Source: Dinochytrium kinnereticum (Eukaryota; Chytridiomycota; Chytridiomycetes; Chytridiales; Chytridiaceae). Taken from it: DNA of 64,000 nt. The notes beneath the pieces were generated by a model, which saw nothing but the letters and a program-made list of their open reading frames with translations, searched no databases and was not told the DNA's origin. The DNA is taken from the NCBI GenBank assembly GCA_027604005.1, contig JADGJT010000005.1, forward strand, positions 62,001-126,000, in the 5' to 3' direction. The position numbers and the translations under genes were made by a program. The stretch's first letter is position 1, and the number at the start of each line of letters is the position of its first letter. Shown here piece after piece: positions 47,045 to 57,447 of this stretch.

Positions 47045-47094
47045 TAATAAGGATGTAGATATGTTGATACTCTCTATTATACATATATATAGCT

Positions 47095-48668
47095 CTAAGG
47101 TGCCAGGTCCAAGCGCTCGAAGCGATCCTTGCTGAAAAATGTGGCAGAGACTTTGCGTCCGCCGAAAAACCGGCCATCCATCTTTGATTTTGCTGCAAGC
47201 ATAGCTTGTTAAAAACAAAAAAAGAGTAAGAAAAGTTGCTGACTAACCATTCACAGCTGCATCAATATCACAGAATTTTACAAAGATGCGGACGGCCTCA
47301 TCATCAGAAGCCTGACCTGCTGCCACCTGCCACATATATTAGTGACGCTAAAAAATCGCAATACCTCAAAAATCAAGCACTTTTCCACTTTGCCATATTT
47401 CGAGCATTCCGAGGCGGTCTCTTCCTCTAAGTCAGGGTCGACTTCACCCGGGCCAACGAGATTGCAAAGGAGTATAATTTCCGTTGGTTCTTCCGCTAGT
47501 ATGACTTAATTTAGTGGTTACGTAAAAACAGTTAATTACCATCTGGTCTGTTTAACGGAACTCCATCAAGATCCGAGTCATATTCCTCGTCATCTTCACA
47601 CTCTCCTAATGCTGTGAGCAACTATAATTACTTTAAAAAGCAAACCATTTTTATCTGCGTCTATTACGGATTCTGTTATTGGAGCGACAGGGACTAGAGA
47701 AGACGAAGATGTCTGTGATAACATCATGCGGCGACGATACGCATCCTCTCCACTTTTGTCCTGTTGAACTGCTGTGTATGCAGTTACAGGTTCTCCTGCT
47801 CCTGAGAGCTGCGTACGACGACGGTATGCTTCTTCCCCACTAGCATCTTCAAAAACAACGGGAGTGGCTGCCTTCACGGCAGAGATAGGGATAAAAGGCT
47901 CGCCGTCAACTGAATAATCGGCTAAAATATGATAAGATATTGTGAGATGAAAGCAGCCCCAGATGAAAGCAGCCCCTACAATGTCGTTCATCATCGGAAC
48001 GTCGGTCCGCTTCGTCCTCAGGGGGATATGACCTTTTGTTCCTCTCTTCGTGCTTACGACGTTTGGCCTCCGCTTTACATATATCATACTCGTTCGGTTT
48101 TGATGGGTCTTTACAAAAATAAGCATATTCATTGAAGGAAATAAACAAAACCATAGTTTTCCGTGGGTGCCCGTTTCGACTTTTTCGAATGCTTCTTCTA
48201 AAATAAGAGTGTCAGGATCACTACACGTAGAATGACAAGAATTAAAAGAAAATTGAATATAAACGCCAATGTAAGCTTGCAAGATAAGCTTGCAATGGCT
48301 TGTTTTTGGTACGCAGCTGAACTAATTACCTGGAGTAGAAGAGGGAAACTTTCTTGGGATGGCGGATGATTACTCAAATTTGAATTTTCCGTTAACTCTT
48401 GATGCTCAGTAGACGGCAATACTTTCTGAATAACTTTCGGTCGAGAAACAGCGGCGACCGGCACATGCCTCCGTTTCACAGGGGCCATAAGCTTCGCGGC
48501 CGACTTCCAACCTGAAGAATCTCATAAAACTCAACATGCTGCATTGAATAGTTGAGCCAAACTGGATTTCGGATTTGACTGTGCCGTTTGAGCCTGAGGC
48601 AAATCAGCCTCTTTCTGCACTTGCTGAGGTTTGAGGGTGTCGAGGTCAGAAAGATCGTACAGGGACAT
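47095..48668 (-). CDS. SPF45/RBM17-like splicing factor (U2AF-homology motif protein) lacking a visible G-patch
   Basis: Exons 48668-48563, 48511-48330, 48197-48152, 48108-47980, 47921-47646, 47611-47540, 47495-47365, 47326-47248 and 47204-47095 give 376 residues. The start MSLYDLSDL, the WKSAAKLMAPVKR segment, YDPSKPNEYDICKAEAKRRK and the C-terminal UHM-type RRM (EIILLCNLVGPGEVDPDLEE, KCLIFEVAAGQ, GRFFGGRKVSATFF) all match SPF45. It would assist 3' splice-site choice. The G-patch found in animal, plant and fission-yeast SPF45 is not visible. In its place are two related peptides, SGEEAYRRRTQLSG and SGEDAYRRRMMLSQ. The 132-nt intron 2 and the repeat-bearing intron 47922-47979 are notable. Confidence 0.88.
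47945..47976. repeat. Perfect 16-bp tandem duplication inside an SPF45 intron
   Basis: AGATGAAAGCAGCCCC occurs twice back to back (47945-47960 and 47961-47976), wholly inside the 58-nt intron 47922-47979 close to its 5' splice site. One copy less would leave a 42-nt intron, the modal size here, so this looks like a recent intron-lengthening duplication. Confidence 0.9.
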
Positions 48669-48678
48669 TTCGCCACAA
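48669..48678. promoter_or_regulatory. 10-bp spacer between divergent SPF45 and METTL2-type start codons
   Basis: The two ATGs (48668 on minus, 48679 on plus) are separated by ten bases only. Each is the first in-frame ATG. The upstream frames have none. Confidence 0.55.
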
Positions 48679-49818
48679 ATGGAAAAAAGCGAAGGCAACA
48701 GACAATCTGCCCTTACGGGGGAGTTTGGGGGTCGCACTCTGAAGGACGAGAGCCAGGTCTATGACTTTAATGCATGGGATAATGTGGAATGGGATGAACA
48801 GCAACGGACAGAGGCCCAGGCGATCGTAAAGAAGCAGTTCAAAAATCCGGTCCCAGAGGACATGCGGCAGAGTTATAATGATAAGGCCTCGGACTTTTGG
48901 GACAAGTTCTACTCTATCCACACAAACTCTTTCTTCAAGGATCGTCATTGGCTCCGGCAAGAGTTCTCCGAACTTTTTTCTAAAGTCACCGAAGAGAAAC
49001 GCACAGTGTTCGAGATAGGATGCGGAGCTGGTATTTAGACCCGTCAAATGGATTCGGTATCTGACTTATTCAAAGGAAATACGTAATAGATAATTTGCTC
49101 TAGAGCTATTGCTAACAATAGGTTAAGTGTTTTCCCACTGCTTAACGAAGATGCCGACAAAAAGCTCTTTGTCTATGCCGCTGATTTTTCCAAAACAGCG
49201 GTGGATGTTGTGAAGGTTAAAGGATACTTTTTCATCCCATTTCTGACACCATTGCATACATTCAGAATAGTCCTGAGTACGATGAGAGTAGATGCAAGGC
49301 ATTTGTTTTCGACATCACTTCGCCCTCACCACCCGCGGAGATAGAACCTGGCTCTTTGGATATTTGCATCTGCATCTTCGTCCTTTCAGCTCTTCATCCG
49401 TCTGCCTGGAAAGCAGCTGCGGAGAATATTTACACCCTTCTTAAACCTGGTGGATTGGTAGTCTTCAGAGGTGCTTCAATTTCCTTCAGCAGCTCCAGTT
49501 ATGAACTATTTTGTTTAGATTATGGTCGATATGACCTCACCCAGCTTCGGTTTAAAGGAGGTCGACTCCTAGACGAAAACTTTTACATTCGTGGTGATGG
49601 GACTCAAGTATATTTCTTCACACAGGTTTTTGTCGAGCTCTTCTGCAGTTCTAAACCTGATTTAGGAAGACGTAAATACTCTCTTTGACAAGTTCGAGAT
49701 CATTCAGAATGTTGAAGATAGACGCTTATTGATAAACCGATCACGACAATTGAAAATGTATCGAGTGTGGATACAGGGTAAATTCCGGAAACCTCTAACG
49801 GAGACTGCCGATGAATAA
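48679..49818 (+). CDS. METTL2/Trm140-like tRNA(Thr/Ser) N3-methylcytidine methyltransferase
   Basis: Exons 48679-49030, 49076-49082, 49122-49215, 49266-49470, 49519-49625 and 49666-49818 give 305 residues. The N-terminus has VYDFNAWDNVEWDEQQ and FWDKFYSIHTNSFFKDRHWL, both diagnostic of METTL2/6/8. The SAM site is EIGCGAGNTLSVFPLL, followed by FDITSPSPP and FIRGDGTQVYFFTQ. It would make m3C32 in the anticodon loop of tRNA-Thr/Arg or Ser. The second exon is only 7 nt (GAAATAC) and is needed to complete Gly-Asn of the SAM motif. The flanking introns have good branch sites (CTGAC, TGCTAAC). Confidence 0.93.
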
Positions 49819-50246
49819 ATTGGTTCGGGGTGATCTTGACGGTCACAACACACCCTAAACCGTGCAAAGAATTCCCCTGTGAACGACTTTGCTCAGTCGC
49901 GAACAATGTATCCTGATCTCACGGGAGCAGTCCATCAACATCGGGGTTTATAAAGAGGAATTAAAATCTAGTTAAAAAGAAATAAGGGTATCTTTCCAAC
50001 TGGTGACAAGGAAGCCCTTGGCAAGTCGTACTTGACTCGTTTCCAGAGTCCTGATAACAACAGACCACCTAAGGCGAATCAAAATAGTCAGTGCTGGCAC
50101 TACAAAGGTCAGGTCACAGCTGGTCAATACAGAAAAGGCAGAGCTCTTAATAAAACATATCTATATATGATGCTCAATAGAATCAAGTACATTCAACTGC
50201 GAGGGAAAAAAGAGCGTCTCATTCAGGATAGCGCTGAAGAGATCCT
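49819..50246. other. Convergent 3' interval between METTL2-type gene and SDR
   Basis: 428 bp between two stop codons on opposite strands. A 72-codon plus-strand frame (50032-50250) has no coding character. Nothing else is seen. Confidence 0.4.
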
Positions 50247-51456
50247 TTAATTGCCAAGCTTCTCCTTGACTAAAGCGTCGGTAAAGTCCCAAAGTCTCTT
50301 GGCTAAATCCATGTCAGTGCCTTGCGTTATAACCGGCTTGGAGAGCTTCGCTACCGGAATCTGAAATGCTATGTTAAAACGTAGGAATAACTGAAAGTTC
50401 TTACGAAGAATTCGCCGCGGATAGCCTTCTCCTCGATCTCAGGTGAAGTGGCAAGGTAAAGCTGGGTGGAAGCACCTTGGTCCTGCGAAATCACACCGGT
50501 CAAGGGCCCGAGGGAGTAGTAGATAGAGAAAATAAAAGAGGGGATCTTTTCTTGCTGATGACGAACAAGCTCGGTACGGATCACACCGGGGTGAACGGCA
50601 TTCGCATATATATTGTTGATACCGCGTGCTTGAAGTCTCGCATTCAGCTCCTATATTGTTTTATGATTAACAGTAAAGTTGCGCATGGGAAGAACCTTTG
50701 CGAAGAGAATATTGGCCAACTTGCTCTGTCCGTAGGCGGTCCATTCATTGTACGTTTTTTCATCATTAATGTGTTCAAAACGGATACCCTCAGGAACTGG
50801 CGCACTTTTGTGAAGCGATGAAGAGACAGAGACGATTCGCGATGGTGAGCTTCTTTCAAGCACAGGAAGAAGGAGATTTGTCAAGTGAAAATGCTTTAAA
50901 CAACGTGAGATAAAGTATGATGATGTAGAAAAGACCCACAGCAACATGGTTGGTGGCAAACTGTGACTCTATTCCATCTTCGGAAAGGGTGAAAGGGCAT
51001 GCCATAATGCCAGCATTGAGGATCAAGGCGTGCAGAGGGAGCCCACGATTTATGAACGTCTTGGCAAAAGCCTCAACCGACTTCAAGGAGAGAAGGTTAA
51101 GGGCGATGAATTCCACGTTATCATTGCCCGTCTCCTTTTTCAAGTCGGCAATAACAGGAAGGCTTTTCGCCTCAGAACGACTCGCAATGATTCTGTATGG
51201 TGGAAAAAATGATGATTAGAGAAGGACAGAAGCAAAAGAGATTGTGTGGGAATGATATGCATGTAGGCGCAGAAAGACTTACACGTGAGCCCCTTTCCTG
51301 GCCAACTCACGGCAGGTCACCCGTCCTGTAAGGCAAGCCATTCGTTAGCGGGCATAGCGGATGCAGTGCATCAAGCTTACCCAGCCCAGTGTTTCCGCCA
51401 GTGACGATCATGACCTTGCCGGCCAGCGATGGTATGTCATTAAAGCCCCAAGCCAT
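50247..51456 (-). CDS. Short-chain dehydrogenase, retinol-dehydrogenase/WWOX-like
   Basis: Exons 51456-51381, 51325-51283, 51192-50940, 50893-50696, 50650-50405 and 50360-50247 give 309 residues. The classical SDR fold is visible: cofactor motif TGGNTGLG, LILNAGIM (NAG), SSSLHK with catalytic Ser, YGQSKLANILFA with Tyr and Lys, and the proline-turn NAVHPGVIRTELVRH. The substrate is not predictable. Fungal relatives act on carbonyls or lipid aldehydes. A 20-residue longer start at ATG 51516 is possible. I prefer 51456 (MAWGFNDIPSL) because family members begin this way. Divergent from the flippase gene. Confidence 0.9.
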
Positions 51457-51845
51457 GCTGTTGTTTGAGATAGTTTTCGATTCTGCTTTTTCGTTTCGGG
51501 AAATCTTTATCCTCATGAATATGACAAATCAAAACAACAGCAACAGCCAACTTGCGATCTGTCACTATCGTCCGAAAAGATCGTGGAGGACGAAGGCGGC
51601 GACGCGCTCGTTTGTTTGAATTGTGAAGGATTTCCCGCAAAACACAATGAATGGATTTACATTGCTGTTATCATTTCTGAAAGGCGCTCCTACCGCTTTC
51701 TCAATCTAGCTTCTTCCAAACTTGAGAGTTGCTGTAGCCTTGCGACAACCATTACGCCACTTCACAAATAGCTGCAGCTGACGTTGAGCTTGCTTGAGGA
51801 ACGAAGTCACTCTTTGAAGCCCTGCATCGTGTTCAACGCTGTCAA
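51457..51845. promoter_or_regulatory. Divergent promoter interval SDR/flippase
   Basis: 389 bp between divergent starts, or 329 bp if the longer SDR start is used. No repeat or other gene is seen. Confidence 0.4.
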
Positions 51846-54800
51846 ATGTTGTACGGCGGCGAAGAAGATTTGGTCGCTGACCGCATCATCTACTTGAATG
51901 ATCCCATTAAGAACGAGGCTGCAAAGTTTCTTCATAACCGCATCACCACTGCCAAGTACAATGTCTTCACGTTCATTCCCAGGTTTCTTTTTGAGCAGTT
52001 TTCGCGCTACGCCAACCTTTTCTTCCTTTTTATAGGCTGCATCCAGGTGAGGATTTGTGTCGTTCGTATATTGCTGACCTTGCCTCCAGCAAATTCCAGA
52101 TTTGTCACCTGTAAACAAGTTGGGAACCATCATCCCGCTGTCTATTGTCCTGCTCGCCTCTGGTATCAAGGAGGTTCTTGAAGACATAAAGCGCCATCAG
52201 CAGGATGCTGAAGTGAACTCACGTCTCGTCAAAGTTTTGCATGGATCCTCTTATGTTGACAAGCCATGGCGAGATGTTGTAGTTGGTGACATTGTTCGGG
52301 TTGAGAACGGTCAGTTCTTCCCTGCCGACCTGGTTTTGCTATCAAGTTCTGAGCCGGACGCTCTTTGTTACATTGAGACAAGTAATCTGGATGGGTATGT
52401 TACTTTAGACTGTTGATCCGAGAAACTAATGTTTTATTAGTGAAACCAACTTGAAGATTCGACAGGGTCTGACTGAAACTGCTCACTTACTTACCCCCGA
52501 GGATGTTTCCAGGATGGAGGGTGTTATCAAATCGGAGCTTCCCAATAATTCGTTATACACTTATGAAGGGACTCTTCGACTTGGAAACAAAGAGGTTCCG
52601 GTTGACCCTACTCAGCTGCTTCTACGAGGTGCTATGCTCCGAAATACACGCTGGATTTATGGTGTCGCGGTGTTTACTGGGCACGAATCAAAACTCATGA
52701 AGAATTCTACGTATGTTTAACAATTTAGACTCTGCCTATACCTATCTGAAACTTTATCGTTCATCTCTCTTTTTCTTAAAAGGGCAACACCGGTTAAATC
52801 CACCAAAGTTGAAAGGATGGTTAACAACCAAATCGGATATTTGTTTATTATTTTGGTCTGCTTGGCCGTTATCTGCGCTCTTGGAACATTGAATCGCCAG
52901 GTACTATCTTCGAAAAAGAAAAAAATCTAACTATTGGCAATAGCTCAACTCTTCTTTTGAGACTACTATTCTGTTTTTTAATAGAAACGATGCCTTGCCA
53001 TACTTGTTCTGGAATATCCTTACTTTCATGATTCTGTATAACAACCTGATCCCTCTCAGGTATAATTTTTTTTTTCTAGAGGATGAAACTAATTCGATTT
53101 AAGCTTGATTGTTACGATGGAATTTGTGAAGTTTTACATCGCATCTTTGATCAACTCCGATATAGATATGTACCACGAACAAACTGACACACCAGCGATT
53201 GCCCGGACGTCATCCTTGGTCGAAGAGCTTGGGCAAATCGATTATATTTTTTCAGATAAGACTGGAACTCTCACTTGTAACATCATGGAATTTCGCATGT
53301 GTTCAATTGGTGGAATTGCTTATACAGATATCGTTCCAGATGAGAAAAAGATTCAGATTGATGAAAATGGCAAAGAAACGGTTGGTTTTTTGTTTTTTTT
53401 CCTTTAGAAAAAACTAAGATATCTATTTTCTTCCAACTAGGGTTACCACACCTTTGAGAGGCTGTTCGCAAATGCCGTTAGCCACCCAACTGGTCCTACT
53501 ATTAAAGAATTCCTCACCCTTCTTTCGGTCTGCCATACCGTTATTCCGGAAACGTTTGAAGATGAGCCTGGCAAGATTGTTTACCAAGCCTCCTCGCCTG
53601 ATGAAGGTGCTCTTGTTAAAGGAGCCCAAACTCTTGGATACACATTTACCGTAGGCATACTCCTTTAGTATATCGCTTAACATTTTCTAGACTCGTCGAC
53701 CAAAATCAGTTACAATTACTCACGATGGTATCGAGGAAGAGTGGGAGGTGCTTAACATTTGCGAGTTCAACTCGACCAGGAAGAGAATGTCATCCGTTGT
53801 TCGAGGCCCTGACGGAAGTATCAAGCTTTACATCAAGGGTGCGGATACTGTTATTTTTGAGCGTCTTGCGAAGGAAGGAAACGATTTCCTAGATGCTACT
53901 TGTGTTCACCTCGAGGTACGTACTTCTGAAAGTATTCAACTTCGACTGCTATTCCGAATACAATATTCAAACAGCACAATTCTCTTTAGGAGTACGCTAA
54001 CGAAGGCCTCCGGACCCTCTGCATTGCCTATCGAGATATTAGTGAAGAGGAATACAAGGAATGGCAGGTTATTTACGACAAAGCCGCCACCACTATCAAC
54101 AACCGTGGAGATGAATTGGACGCTGCTGCAGAGCTTATTGAGAAAGATCTTATTTTACTCGGCGCGACTGCAATTGAGGACAAGTTACAGGATGGTGTTC
54201 CTGACACTATTCACACATTGGCAACTGCTGGTATCAAGCTTTGGGTTCTGACGGGTGATAGACAGGAGACAGGTATATTTTAGTGGTTTAATATTTCCCG
54301 GCATTCTTTATTTTTTTAACTTTAAAATTTCTTTGAAAGCTATAAACATTGGATACTCCTGCAAGCTACTCACTGAGGAGATGTCACTTATTATCTGCAA
54401 TGAGGAGACGCATTACGACACCAGAGACTTTTTGGAGAAGAAGCTTATGGCCGTGAAGGGAGGTCTTGATATGGATAGTATAGCCGCCAGTAACCAGATC
54501 CTGGGAACCAAGAAAAAGCCGGCTAAGCTTGATAAAGAGGCATTCAATGACCCTGAGGTGGGAAGTATAATTACGTATAAACTATTAACCATAATCAATA
54601 TGTATTCAGCCCTTGGCACTAATCATCGATGGTCGTTCGCTCGCGTTTGCTCTTGAGGAGGATATAAAATACCTCTTCCTTGAGCTAGCCTGCATGTGTA
54701 AGGCCGTTATCTGCTGTCGTGTTTCCCCTCTCCAGAAAGCCCTTGTGGTTAAGCTCGTCAAGAAGAACGTTTTGGGGTCCGTGACTTTAGCTATTGGAGA

Positions 54801-56023
54801 TGGTGCGAACGATGTAGGAATGATCCAAGCCGCCCACGTCGGTGTGGGTATCTCGGGTATGGAAGGGCTTCAAGCAGCTCGATCTGCAGATTTTGCTATT
54901 GCGCAGTTCAGATTCCTTCGTAAGCTACTCCTCGTCCACGGTGCCTGGGCTTATTCGAGGTTGAGCAAGCTTATCCTGTACAGCTTTTACAAAAACATTA
55001 CCCTCTACCTTATTCAAATGTGGTACGCATTTGATAATGGTTTCTCTGGTCAGACTCTTTTCGAATCATGGACTCAGTCAGCCTATAATGTTGGTTTCGC
55101 TATTCTCCAGCCCGTCGCCATTGGTATATTTGATCAGTTTGTAAATGCTAGGATGTTGGACCGTTACCCTCAATTGTACCGCCTAGGCCAGCGCTCCGAA
55201 TTCTACAATAACGCTGCGTTTTGGGGATGGATCGCCAACTCTTTCTTCCACTCAATGATTATGTATTATAGCTTTGCGGCTATCTACGGAGATTCCACTG
55301 TCTTGGAGAGTGGACGTGGGGCGTCGAACTGGCTTCTTGGTGCTATGGTATACACGACTGATCTCTTGACCATCACATGGAAGGCGGCACTTGTTTGCGA
55401 TACTTGGGTCAAGTTTACTCACATCGCGATCTTTGGCAGTATTGCGCTTTGGTTTGTCATGTTCCCAGTCTACGTCATTGTCGGCCCTGAAATTCACCTT
55501 TCTGAAGAATTGTACGGCATGGTCCCACAGCTCTTCCCTTCGCTTGTCTTCTGGGCGAGTATCCTATTGGTCCCTGTAATCGCCAACTTGAGAGACTTTG
55601 TCTGGAAATAGTTAGTTCCTTTCCTTCCTTCATGCCGATTGAACATCAACCTTCTGTTGCCGCTAGTTGCTTGTCATAGAATGCTTGCCTAACAATCAAA
55701 CAATCATACATCTAGCTTCAAGCGCAACTACGGACCTCGATCCTACCACATTGTCCAGGAGATTCAGAAATACAACATTCCGGATTACCGTCCCCGTATG
55801 GAGTGGTTCAGAAAGGCCGTTCATAAGGTCAGACAGACCCAGAGGGTCAAGAGGACACGTGGTTTTGCCTTTTCTCAGAACGAGAGCGGCCAGGCAAACC
55901 TTATCCGTCTCTACGACACTACCAGGAGGAAGCCTCAGTAAGTGTTATACTACTTTTTCTATCTGCGACAGAAACTCGATAAAGAATGCTGATCAGTCGT
56001 GTGCTTCTACTTCTAGGGGTTGA
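51846..56023 (+). CDS. P4-type ATPase, Drs2-like aminophospholipid flippase
   Basis: Thirteen coding exons (51846-52046, 52090-52394, 52441-52710, 52783-52900, 52944-53059, 53104-53380, 53441-53650, 53691-53915, 53990-54272, 54340-54557, 54610-55610, 55716-55937, 56017-56023) give 1150 residues. Landmarks: [20 protein letters not shown] at TM1, [20 protein letters not shown] (DGET-type actuator joined across an intron), phosphorylation site [30 protein letters not shown] and [12 protein letters not shown]. Ten helices are expected. The tail has [12 protein letters not shown], a Drs2-type autoregulatory/GAF-like stretch. It flips PS/PE to the cytosolic leaflet of Golgi or plasma membrane. The last coding exon is 7 nt and holds only the final G-stop. 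Confidence 0.95.
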
Positions 56024-56310
56024 AATGGCGTACAGGGGCAGTTTCTAGGCTCGTTTCCTTCACCTTATTCTTTCCATGTATCATGTTAATGACCTTCTCA
56101 TCCTTGTTTTCTTCACTCCCCACTTCCTGTGGTAGCATCCTTTGTTTATTCAAAGCATCAAACTCAAACATTTAGATTTTTAGACTTTTCATATAAAAGA
56201 AAATATAATATTTTTACATATACAGTAGATTAGTAACGATTATAAGGCAGCGGTACGTGCTGCTCAACTGGGCGACTCGTTCAGTGTTGGAGGTACAGGA
56301 TAGGTTGAGA

Positions 56311-56520
56311 TCAGTCGGAAAGTAGTGGAAGCGTGTCGGTTGGGTTAAGCGTGACGCTACCGTTGCTGTGGTATACTCGTATAGGTCGCTTGTACTTGAA
56401 ACAAAATAGAGATTGGGTGCTTAAAAAGTAAGTAAAAAAGTTAGTAGGGGCATTAGAGGCATAAAAGGCGGCGAAGATGGAGATGGGCGATGTTGGAGAG
56501 ACGTATTTTGGCGGAGCCAT
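56311..56520 (-). CDS. Possible small gene, 69-residue ORF of unknown function
   Basis: ATG 56520 (MAPPKYVSP) opens a frame to 56311 ending KYKRPIRVYHSNGSVTLNP then TDTLPLLSD. The last third has a regular, protein-like composition. The middle is poly-T-rich and contains CCCTACTAAC followed by TTTTTAAG, a good branch and acceptor. Part of the ORF may therefore be an intron, and the true product could be a shorter spliced protein of about 33 residues. Upstream there is another acceptor (CATTCCGCAG) and a telo-box-like repeat. No family is recognised. Confidence 0.3.
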   Translation of the reverse strand: MAPPKYVSPTSPISIFAAFYASNAPTNFFTYFLSTQSLFCFKYKRPIRVYHSNGSVTLNPTDTLPLLSD

Positions 56521-56674
56521 GGTCCTGCGGAATGAGGGAATGATGAATGTTGGGTGTGCCTACAGTGGTGGGGATGAGCGTGAGGGATTAAAAAGATGGT
56601 GATTACGAAGAACGGGGAAGTTGGCAGCGATGATGACGGGCCACATGAGAGGTGGGGAGGCGAGTTGTGTGGTT

Positions 56675-56690
56675 TTAACCCTAACCCTAA
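56675..56690. repeat. Interstitial telomere-like motif (TTAACCCTAACCCTAA)
   Basis: Two and a half copies of the TAACCC telomere unit lie in intergenic DNA about 155 bp upstream of the small minus-strand ORF. A second TTAACCCTAACCC copy is at 57661-57673, within intron 2 of the receptor gene. Confidence 0.7.
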
Positions 56691-57447
56691 GCCACGTTGG
56701 CTCGCGCCAAAAGATGAGAAGCTCCGAACGCGTTTCCCCCCAAGTACGGCATACAGCGTTATTAGAACGAACAACAGAGTATTTTCTCATATTTAATCGG
56801 GCTGCGCAGAATATTCCAGCCCTCTGCGTCCAAGAGTAATGCTACTATTTTGGCTGACTGAAGACAGAGGAAGGGTTATTCAGTAATCAAGCGTGTTGAG
56901 ATTGAGCACAAGGATCTAATTACGTATTACTTGTTTTTCACCCAACTGGGTGATTATTTGATGCAGTTCAGGTGCTGACCTAGGGAAAAGAAGCCCAACT
57001 TGACGCAATGCATAAACAACCCTCCTCGAGCAAGCATTCTCGTTGGCCCATGCACCCACTGGCTGATTGCACGCGTTGACAACTTGTGCGCTGACATGCC
57101 CTTTTGTGTTCAAATCGTTGAAGATGCTGAGCCAGCTCAGACCACCACATACCAAGAAACGCTTTCATACGGTATTCACAGAGCACTGTCCGCGAATCTT
57201 CTCTTCCGCATCCATACATCCGTCCAGCTACTCTCCTCTCATCCCTTGGCTTCAAACCCCACTGCGACGGTGGAATTGCAGAATCTAACGAATCATCCAC
57301 TCAAAGGCGTTGCGATAGCTTTTCTCCGGCGCTGGTGAGAAGGGACAGCTTTGGATATTGGCTGCCCCATGATCCGGAACCCTGGGAGCTGACACCGAAG
57401 AACAATTGACACGCTTTGCCTATCCGTCTTCCTCATTCACAACCACC

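Larger units (their letters stand above)
56024..57447. other. 1.4-kb interval between flippase and chimeric receptor
   Basis: It contains the flippase 3' UTR, one possible small minus-strand gene (56311-56520), a telomere-like motif (56675-56690), and the promoter of the receptor. A plus-strand frame at 57000-57338 starts with a non-ATG codon and has no recognisable product. Confidence 0.45.

Noticed and set aside
57000..57338. Open frame of 112 codons upstream of the chimeric receptor
   Set aside because: Begins with TTG, has no ATG at a useful position and no family resemblance. It overlaps the expected promoter and leader of the receptor.
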